Shown piece after piece: positions 6,301 through 12,301 of a stretch of DNA of 15,110 bases; the first letter of the stretch is position 1; each line of letters begins with the position of its first letter. Under the pieces are notes generated by a model, which saw only the letters and a list, made by a program, of their open reading frames with translations, had not been told where the DNA came from and did not search any database. The stretch is from Bacteroidota bacterium (lineage in GTDB: Bacteria > Bacteroidota > Bacteroidia > Flavobacteriales > Flavobacteriaceae): assembly GCA_006227965.1 (NCBI GenBank), contig SBFL01000398.1, positions 1-15,110 on the forward strand. Direction: 5' to 3'. Both the position numbers and the translations under genes were made by a program.

Positions 6301-7464
6301 ATGAAAAAGCCTTTGCGATTCAACAGTAAAACCATTCATGGCGGACAGCAACCGGACAAGGCCTATGGGGCCGTAATGCCGCCCATTTACCAGACCTCCA
6401 CTTTTGCACAGGATTCCCCCGGCTCCCATAAGGGCTTCGAATACTCAAGGAGCGGCAACCCTACCCGAAGTGCCCTTGAAGCTTCCTTTGCCAGCATTGA
6501 AAACGGGACTTACGGACTGGCCTTTGCCAGCGGCCTTGCGGCTATGGATGCCGTTATGAAACTTTTGTCGCCCGGGGATGAAGTCGTTTCCACAAACGAC
6601 CTGTACGGGGGCAGTTACCGCCTTTTCCGGAAAGTTTTCGAGCCCTTCGGCATCCGGTTTCGGTTCGTCGACATGCGGGACCTATCCCGGATTGAAGAGG
6701 CTATCGGCCCAAATACGCGTCTTATCTGGGTCGAAACACCAACCAATCCCATGATGAACATCATCGATATCCAGGCTGTCGCCGCGATGGCCAAAAAGCA
6801 CCAGGTACTTCTCGCAGTGGACAATACCTTTGCGACCCCTTATTTGCAAAGGCCCCTCGAGTTGGGCGCCGATATCGTTATGCACTCTGCGACCAAATAT
6901 TTAGGGGGCCACAGCGATGTGGTGGCAGGGGCGCTGATCGTACGGGATCAGGAGCTGGCCGATAAGCTCTATTTCATCCAGAACGCCAGCGGGGCTGTTT
7001 GCGGGCCTATGGACAGTTACCTGGTGCTGAGGGGGATCAAGACCCTCCATGTGCGCATGCAGCGCCACTGTGAGAACGGGGAGCAGATCGCGCGGTTCCT
7101 TCAGGCCCATCCCGCAGTGGACAGGGTCTTTTGGCCCGGGTTTGAGGACCACCCCAACCACGCCATTGCCAAAACACAAATGCTCGGTTTCGGGGGGATG
7201 ATTTCCTTTGTCCCCAGAGGCGCGAGCTACCGGGATGCCGTGAAGATCGTGGAGGCCCTGCGTGTTTTTACCCTTGCCGAATCCCTGGGAGGCGTTGAAA
7301 GCCTGGCGGGGCACCCGGCCAGCATGACACATGCCAGTATCCCGAAAGAAGAACGTGAGAAAAGCGGGGTTACCGATTCCCTTATCCGACTGAGCGTGGG
7401 GATAGAGGATGCGCAGGACCTTATCGAAGACCTCGGTCAGGCCCTGTCCCTTCTTGAAGCCTAG
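6301..7464 (+). CDS. Cystathionine gamma-synthase / cystathionine lyase-type PLP enzyme
   Basis: A 387-residue cytosolic PLP enzyme of the Cys/Met metabolism (MetB/MetC/CGL) family, which makes or cleaves cystathionine in transsulfuration and methionine synthesis. Seen: YSRSGNPTRSALE (48-60, Tyr and Arg binding the PLP phosphate of the partner subunit), ASGLAAMDAV (76-85), NDLYGGSYRLF (99-109, Tyr stacking on PLP), VETPTNPMM (144-152), AVDNTFATP (172-180, Asp174 to the pyridine N), the Schiff-base lysine Lys199 in HSATKYLGGHSD (195-206), SLGGVESLAGHPASMTH (328-344), and substrate-carboxylate Arg363 in LIRLSVGIED (361-370). All key residues are present and length is normal. Synthase versus beta- or gamma-lyase cannot be settled from motifs. 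The frame runs back to a TTG at 6250, but promoter and family N-terminus favour 6301. It faces a divergent lipoprotein gene and precedes gdhA. Confidence 0.93.
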   Translation: MKKPLRFNSKTIHGGQQPDKAYGAVMPPIYQTSTFAQDSPGSHKGFEYSRSGNPTRSALEASFASIENGTYGLAFASGLAAMDAVMKLLSPGDEVVSTNDLYGGSYRLFRKVFEPFGIRFRFVDMRDLSRIEEAIGPNTRLIWVETPTNPMMNIIDIQAVAAMAKKHQVLLAVDNTFATPYLQRPLELGADIVMHSATKYLGGHSDVVAGALIVRDQELADKLYFIQNASGAVCGPMDSYLVLRGIKTLHVRMQRHCENGEQIARFLQAHPAVDRVFWPGFEDHPNHAIAKTQMLGFGGMISFVPRGASYRDAVKIVEALRVFTLAESLGGVESLAGHPASMTHASIPKEEREKSGVTDSLIRLSVGIEDAQDLIEDLGQALSLLEA

Positions 7465-7501
7465 CCCAAATTATTTTGTCAAATTTTTAAAAAAAGGTGG
7501 G

Positions 7502-7528
7502 TTGAATTATGGGAAAGCCATAATTTTG
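7502..7528 (+). promoter_or_regulatory. gdhA promoter with an inverted repeat in its spacer
   Basis: TTG (7502-7504) and TAATTTTG (7521-7528) fit the -33 and -7 elements with a slightly short 16-base spacer; the -7 continues as TAATTTTGC, the same as the one before ileS. An 8-bp perfect inverted repeat, AATTATGG (7505-7512) and CCATAATT (7518-7525) around GAAAG, fills the spacer and runs into the -7. It could be an operator at which a bound protein blocks RNA polymerase, or a weak AT-rich terminator of the upstream gene, though the T run after it is only four bases. Confidence 0.55.
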
Positions 7529-7569
7529 CCGCTAAATTTTTAAGTTGACAATCCTATACCAATTTCACT

Positions 7570-8922
7570 ATGGCTGATATGCAAGCAACTATCGAGGCTT
7601 TTATGGACGAAGTAAGGGCCCGAAATAGCCACGAACCAGAGTTTCTTCAGGCGGTTCAGGAGGTGGCTGAAACCACCATCCCCTATATCGCTCAAAACGA
7701 TATTTACTACGGCAAGAATATTTTGCTTCGCATGGTGGAGCCGGAACGTCTGATCTCTTTCAGGGTTGCCTGGGTGGATGACAAGGGTGAAATCCATGTG
7801 AACCGGGGGTACCGGGTACAGATGAATTCTGCCATTGGGCCCTATAAGGGCGGACTTCGTTTCCACCCTTCGGTGAATGCGAGCATCCTTAAATTCCTCG
7901 CTTTTGAGCAGGTATTCAAAAACAGCCTCACCACCTTGCCCATGGGCGGCGGGAAAGGAGGTTCTGATTTTGACCCCAAGGGAAAATCGGACGATGAGGT
8001 CATGCGTTTTTGCCATGCTTTTATGACCGAGCTCTGCCGGCATGTGGGTCCCAACACGGATGTTCCTGCAGGCGATATCGGGGTGGGTTCCCGCGAGATC
8101 GGATTCCTTTTCGGGATGTACAAAAAGATCCGCAACGAATTCACCGGGGTCCTCACGGGGAAAGGACTATCCTGGGGAGGATCCAAGATCCGGCCCGAAG
8201 CTACCGGGTACGGAACAGTTTATTTCGCCGAAAACATGCTGAAGACCCGGGATGATTCCGTGGAGGGCAAAGAGGTTGTGATCTCCGGATCAGGGAACGT
8301 GGCCCAGTACGCTGCCGAAAAAGTAATTCAGCTTGGAGGTAAGGTCCTTACCCTTTCGGATTCAGGGGGGTATATCCATGATGAGGACGGTATTGATGCC
8401 GAGAAGCTCGCCTGGGTGATGGACCTTAAAAACAATCGCCGCGGCCGGATATCCGAGTATGTGGAGAAGTATCCGAAAGCCACTTATTATAAAGGGGAAA
8501 CACCATGGGGCGTCCCCTGTCAGATTGCCCTGCCCTGTGCCACCCAGAATGAATTGAACGGGGACGACGCCAGGACCCTCATCAGGAATGGCTGTATTTG
8601 TGTGGCTGAAGGTGCCAATATGCCTTCGACTCCTGAAGCCATGCATGCCTTTCAGGATTCCAGGGTGCTTTTTGCCCCCGGAAAGGCCTCAAATGCCGGA
8701 GGCGTGGCCACCTCCGGACTCGAAATGTCCCAGAATTCCCTCAGGATCAGCTGGACGCGGGAGGAAGTGGATCAACGGCTCCGTTCCATCATGTCCGATA
8801 TCCATGATTCTTGTGTGGAATACGGCATGGAGGCGGATGGATCCTGCAACTATGTTAAAGGGGCCAATATTGCCGGTTTTGTCAAGGTGGCGGACGCCAT
8901 GCTGGCCCAGGGAGTGATATAG
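7570..8922 (+). CDS. gdhA: NADP-type glutamate dehydrogenase
   Basis: A 450-residue hexameric-type glutamate dehydrogenase that converts 2-oxoglutarate and ammonium to glutamate, the low-affinity route of nitrogen assimilation. Seen: glutamate-binding region GPYKGGLRFHPSVN (90-103, Lys93), catalytic PMGGGKGGSDFDPKGKS (124-140, Lys129), PAGDIGVGSREIG (166-178, catalytic Asp169), the GLSWGGSKIRPEATGYG stretch (199-215), nucleotide-binding VVISGSGNVAQYAAEK (236-251) and GANMPSTPEA near 349-358. Length matches the roughly 450-residue GdhA subfamily (E. coli GdhA-like), generally NADP(H)-linked; cofactor choice here is by subfamily, not proven. It has its own promoter and ends at an intrinsic terminator, so it is probably monocistronic. 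Confidence 0.96.
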   Translation: MADMQATIEAFMDEVRARNSHEPEFLQAVQEVAETTIPYIAQNDIYYGKNILLRMVEPERLISFRVAWVDDKGEIHVNRGYRVQMNSAIGPYKGGLRFHPSVNASILKFLAFEQVFKNSLTTLPMGGGKGGSDFDPKGKSDDEVMRFCHAFMTELCRHVGPNTDVPAGDIGVGSREIGFLFGMYKKIRNEFTGVLTGKGLSWGGSKIRPEATGYGTVYFAENMLKTRDDSVEGKEVVISGSGNVAQYAAEKVIQLGGKVLTLSDSGGYIHDEDGIDAEKLAWVMDLKNNRRGRISEYVEKYPKATYYKGETPWGVPCQIALPCATQNELNGDDARTLIRNGCICVAEGANMPSTPEAMHAFQDSRVLFAPGKASNAGGVATSGLEMSQNSLRISWTREEVDQRLRSIMSDIHDSCVEYGMEADGSCNYVKGANIAGFVKVADAMLAQGVI

Positions 8923-8947
8923 CCTGTTCAGATACCTTTTTTTATAT

Positions 8948-8981
8948 CTCCCGGCGCCTTGTGTTCCGGGAGTTTCTTTTT
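8948..8981 (+). terminator. Rho-independent terminator of gdhA
   Basis: CTCCCGG (8948-8954) pairs perfectly with CCGGGAG (8966-8972) across an 11-base loop and is followed by TTTCTTTTT (8973-8981). It lies 26 bases after the gdhA stop and separates gdhA from recO. The minus strand lacks a matching T run, so it acts in one direction. Confidence 0.85.
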
Positions 8982-8990
8982 AAATGGATG

Positions 8991-8998
8991 TATCTTTG
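8991..8998 (+). promoter_or_regulatory. -7 promoter element of recO (and probably the TonB receptor gene)
   Basis: TATCTTTG is an exact TAnnTTTG match, identical to the element of the DUF3298 gene. It lies right after the gdhA terminator and 18 bases before the ATG at 9017. No clear -33 is seen. The in-frame ATG at 8984 lies before it, so a transcript from here can only use 9017. Confidence 0.5.
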
Positions 8999-9016
8999 GG
9001 GACCAACAGGGACCCG

Positions 9017-9736
9017 ATGCGAATCCGAACCAAAGCCATTGTACTGTCTACCCTTAAATACGGGGACCACTCCCTGATCGCAAAGGCCTATACGTCCGAA
9101 GCCGGGCTGCAATCCTTCATGCTGAAAGGCATCTTCAGGAGCCGGAAGGGAAAACTGAAAACGGCTTTCTTCCAACCGCTTACTCAGCTGGAAATCATTG
9201 CTAGCACCAGTCCTTCCGGAAAATTGGGCTACATTCAGGAAGCCCTGCTCAGTTATCCCTATACCACGGTCCATGCCGATATCCGGAAAGGCACCATAGC
9301 CCTGTTTTTATCTGAAATCCTCGGGCAAAGTATCCGGGAACAGGAACCGGACCCTGCCCTGTTTCAATTTCTGGAGGCATCCCTGCAGTGGCTGGACCAA
9401 CACGACAAAATCGCCAATTTCCATATAGGATTCCTGATAGCGCTGACCCGTCATCTCGGGTTCTATCCAGACACCATTAATTTACAGGCACCCTTCTTTG
9501 ATCTCACGGAGGGGGCTTTTTGCCATGAACCTTCTTTGAATCCCTGTATGAGCGGGGAGGAACTGGATCAATTCAGGGCTTTTTTAGGCACGGATTTTGA
9601 TGCAATTCATACGATCCGTTTGACCCAAAAACAGCGTCAAAGATTGCTCAGTCAGCTTGTCAGCTATTTTGAGGTACATTTGCACGGATTCAGCAAACCG
9701 AGATCCTTAGTCGTATTAGATGCAGTGTTTTCTTAA
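9017..9736 (+). CDS. recO: DNA repair protein RecO
   Basis: A 239-residue RecO-family protein, which anneals SSB-coated single strands and works with RecR to load RecA in the RecF pathway. Seen: N-terminal OB-fold region beginning RTKAIVLSTLKYGDHSLIAKAYTSEAG (from residue 4), with KGIFRSRKGKLK (about 38-49) as the basic segment and LGYIQEALLSYPYT (about 70-83), then a helical domain with the family element FHIGFLIALTRHLGFYPD. No four-cysteine zinc motif is present, as in many Bacteroidota RecO proteins. The frame also opens at an ATG at 8984, but family alignment of the RTKAIVL start and the -7 element favour 9017. Its last 17 bases overlap the start of the TonB receptor gene. Confidence 0.9.
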   Translation: MRIRTKAIVLSTLKYGDHSLIAKAYTSEAGLQSFMLKGIFRSRKGKLKTAFFQPLTQLEIIASTSPSGKLGYIQEALLSYPYTTVHADIRKGTIALFLSEILGQSIREQEPDPALFQFLEASLQWLDQHDKIANFHIGFLIALTRHLGFYPDTINLQAPFFDLTEGAFCHEPSLNPCMSGEELDQFRAFLGTDFDAIHTIRLTQKQRQRLLSQLVSYFEVHLHGFSKPRSLVVLDAVFS

Positions 9737-12149
9737 GCCAGCCTACGTTGTAATCCTTTCGGTTTTTCTGTTTTCGGGCGGGCTGCAGGCCCAGAAGATA
9801 CTTGTCTTTGATGAGGAAACGGGAGAACCCATTCCCGATGTTGCCATCTTTACCCGGGATCACTCTATTACCGCACTCACGGATTTTGACGGATACTTTG
9901 ATCTAAGCCCTTTCCCCAAAAATACCCGTATCGAAATGCGACACCTTAGCTACCAGACCCGGTTTATCACCCGGGAGGGAATCCTGCGTATGGGAAAAAA
10001 GGTGCCGTTGGAAGCAAAGGCGGAACAATTGCAGGAGATCGTGGTATCCATCTCCAAATGGGAGCAGCAGAAAAAGGACATTCCCCAGAAGGTCGAAACC
10101 ATTGGGGCTTCGTCCATTGCCTTTGCCAACCCTCAAACCTCAGCAGACCTCTTGCAGCAATCCGGGAAAATTTTTGTCCAGAAAAGCCAGTACGGCGGAG
10201 GCAGCCCCATGATCAGGGGTTTTGCCACCAACAGGGTCCTTATATCCGTCGACGGGATACGCATGAACAATGCCATCTTCAGGGGGGGCAATATCCAGAA
10301 CGTAATTTCCCTTGACCCCTATTCGCTGAGGAGTACGGAAGTCATCTTTGGCCCTGGCTCCGTGATATACGGAAGTGATGCCATCGGAGGAGTGATGAAT
10401 TTCTATACCCGCACCCCCAGGTTTTCCCTGTCCGATACCCTTGAGGTCAGCGGGAATGCCTCCTACAGGACGGCCACGGCATCCGGCGAACATACGGTTC
10501 ATGGGGATGTTGCCCTCGGAGACCAAAAATGGGCCTTTTTGAGCAGCCTTACCTACAACTCTTTCGGGGACCTGCGAATGGGCGTGCACGGCCCGGATTC
10601 CTATCTCAGGCCGTCGTATATAGTACGGGAAAACGGACAGGATGTGTTGAAACAGAATGAAGACCCAAGGGCCCAGGTACCCTCGGGCTATCAGCAGTGG
10701 AATTTTATGCAAAAAGTCCGGTACCAGCCGGGTAATCGCTGGTCGATAGATTTGGGGCTGCACTATTCTGAAACCTCAGATTTCCCCCGGTACGACAGGT
10801 TGATTCGGCCCGCCGACAACGAGGTCGGGCTGAGATCTGCGGAGTGGGATTACGGACCCCAGGTCTGGGGGATGGGAAATCTGCAGGTTTCCCACAGGGG
10901 CCGGGATACGTTTTATGATCGGATGAAGGTGACGGCGGCCTATCAGTATTTTGAGGAGAGCCGGAACGAACGGAATTTTATGGACGAAATACGCTACGGC
11001 AACCGTGAACAGGTGGATGCATATTCCCTGAACCTGGATTTTGAAAACCGGAAAATTGGAAACATCAGCCTTTTTTATGGATTGGAATATGTGGGCAACC
11101 TGGTTGATTCAGAGGGGGAAGAAGTAAATATACTAACCGGCAGCAGTGAACCCGGGCCCTCCCGTTACCCGGACGGGTCCGCCTGGACGAGCCTGGCAGC
11201 CTATGCCAATGCAACCTACCGCTGGAAGCCCAACCTGACCTTAATGACCGGGCTCAGGTACAGCCATTTCTGGATCGATGCTGAATTTGACCGCACCTAT
11301 TACCCCTTTCCCTTTGAGGAGGCCCGCCTGAATAACGGAGCCCTTACCGGAAGCATAGGGATCAGCTGGTTTGCCCGCCAAAACACACAGTTCACCCTGA
11401 ACGCCTCAACGGGTTTCCGGTCTCCGAATATAGACGATATCGGGAAGGTCTTTGACTCCGAGCCCGGGTCGGTGGTGGTACCCAATCCCGACCTGCAACC
11501 TGAGTACGCCTATAACATAGAGGCAGGGATCCGACAGAACATCAGGGATAAGGTAATGCTGAAAGGATCGGTGTATTACACCTATCTTTCAAATGCCATG
11601 GTAAGGCGTGATTATGCTCTAAATGGGGAGCGCACCATTGAGTACAATGGGGAGCCGAGCAATGTTCAGGCAATTCAGAATGCCGCCGATGCCTTTGTTT
11701 ACGGAATAGAACTGGGATTTGACGCCGCCCTTACTGAATTCTGGTCCTTCAGGGGGAACCTCACCCTGGCCGAAGGGGAAGAAGAGGAAGCCGACGGCAC
11801 CACCTCGGCGGCCCGCCATGTGGCACCTACATTCGCAGACCTGCAACTGGGCTGGGCCAAGTATCCCTTGAAATTAGCAATGGTTCTGAACTACAACGGG
11901 GAAATCCCCTACGACGACCTGGCATTCTCGGAACGGAACAAGGCCTATATCTATGCGAAGGATGCAGCCGGCAACCCGTTTTCCCCTTCCTGGTATACCC
12001 TGAGTTTCAGATCTGCCTATACCCTCTGGGACCGGTACCAGCTGACATTTGCCGTTGAAAACCTGACCAATCAGCGTTACCGGCCCTATTCTTCGGGTAT
12101 TGCAGCTGCCGGGCTAAATGTGATCGCCGGCCTGAACGTACAGTTTTAA
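9720..12149 (+). CDS. TonB-dependent outer-membrane receptor
   Basis: An 809-residue outer-membrane active transporter. Seen: signal peptide (1-25, ending GGLQAQ), a CarboxypepD_reg-like domain (about 27-98, with DEETGEPIPDVAIFT and TDFDGYF), a TonB-box-like LQEIVVS (104-110), the plug domain (about 115-230, with GSPMIRGFATNRVLISVDGI and GSDAIGGVMNFYT), and a 22-strand-type barrel with SDFPRYDRL, FRSPNIDDIG and VENLTNQRYRPYSSGI near the end, closing in Phe (NVQF) as expected for barrel assembly. The DFPRYDRL and NPDLQPEYAYN elements resemble the haemoglobin/transferrin-type group, so a haem or iron ligand is plausible but unproven; no SusD partner is adjacent, arguing against a glycan system. 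The ATG lies inside recO (17-base overlap) with no Shine-Dalgarno sequence, suggesting coupled translation from the recO transcript. Confidence 0.93.
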   Translation: MQCFLKPAYVVILSVFLFSGGLQAQKILVFDEETGEPIPDVAIFTRDHSITALTDFDGYFDLSPFPKNTRIEMRHLSYQTRFITREGILRMGKKVPLEAKAEQLQEIVVSISKWEQQKKDIPQKVETIGASSIAFANPQTSADLLQQSGKIFVQKSQYGGGSPMIRGFATNRVLISVDGIRMNNAIFRGGNIQNVISLDPYSLRSTEVIFGPGSVIYGSDAIGGVMNFYTRTPRFSLSDTLEVSGNASYRTATASGEHTVHGDVALGDQKWAFLSSLTYNSFGDLRMGVHGPDSYLRPSYIVRENGQDVLKQNEDPRAQVPSGYQQWNFMQKVRYQPGNRWSIDLGLHYSETSDFPRYDRLIRPADNEVGLRSAEWDYGPQVWGMGNLQVSHRGRDTFYDRMKVTAAYQYFEESRNERNFMDEIRYGNREQVDAYSLNLDFENRKIGNISLFYGLEYVGNLVDSEGEEVNILTGSSEPGPSRYPDGSAWTSLAAYANATYRWKPNLTLMTGLRYSHFWIDAEFDRTYYPFPFEEARLNNGALTGSIGISWFARQNTQFTLNASTGFRSPNIDDIGKVFDSEPGSVVVPNPDLQPEYAYNIEAGIRQNIRDKVMLKGSVYYTYLSNAMVRRDYALNGERTIEYNGEPSNVQAIQNAADAFVYGIELGFDAALTEFWSFRGNLTLAEGEEEEADGTTSAARHVAPTFADLQLGWAKYPLKLAMVLNYNGEIPYDDLAFSERNKAYIYAKDAAGNPFSPSWYTLSFRSAYTLWDRYQLTFAVENLTNQRYRPYSSGIAAAGLNVIAGLNVQF

Positions 12150-12186
12150 CTGTATTATACCAATTGAATATTCCGCATTCCCAACC

Positions 12187-12254
12187 TGGTGATTTTAACC
12201 GGACAGGGGGTTTTTACCTGTGGAAATGCAGGAAGATTTCGGTTAAAATCACTA
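12187..12254 (+). promoter_or_regulatory. Long inverted repeat upstream of ileS with alternative inner hairpins
   Basis: GTGATTTTAACC (12189-12200) is perfectly repeated in inverse as GGTTAAAATCAC (12241-12252). With one more G-C pair, two G-T pairs and flanking A-T pairs the stem reaches 12187-12203 with 12238-12254. The 34-base interior holds CAGG (12204-12207), CCTG (12217-12220) and CAGG (12229-12232), so the middle CCTG can pair with either CAGG but not both. The right arm directly abuts the ileS -7 element. It may be an operator pair, a terminator of the receptor transcript, or an RNA switch on read-through transcripts; the sequence does not decide. Confidence 0.6.
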
Positions 12255-12260
12255 ATTTTG
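12253..12260 (+). promoter_or_regulatory. -7 promoter element of ileS
   Basis: TAATTTTG is an exact TAnnTTTG match followed by C, the same nine bases as before gdhA. Transcription would start near 12267, with a leader of about 35 bases to the ATG. No TTG-type -33 is seen at normal spacing; the right arm of the inverted repeat fills the spacer, hinting at activator dependence or repression. Confidence 0.55.
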
Positions 12261-12301
12261 CGCATTTTAGAAAAACAAGGTACTGAATATCCTGGCGCCA
12301 G

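Noticed and set aside
7465..7500. AT-rich AAATT/AATTT pairing after the PLP enzyme gene as a terminator
   Set aside because: Only five A-T pairs, too weak for an intrinsic terminator.
10140..10763. 207-residue minus-strand open frame
   Set aside because: Antisense to the plug and early barrel of the TonB receptor; no family resemblance.
12150..12301. T-box or amino acid leader control of ileS
   Set aside because: No T-box AGGGUGGNACCGCG-like sequence, no specifier stem, and no Ile-rich leader peptide visible.
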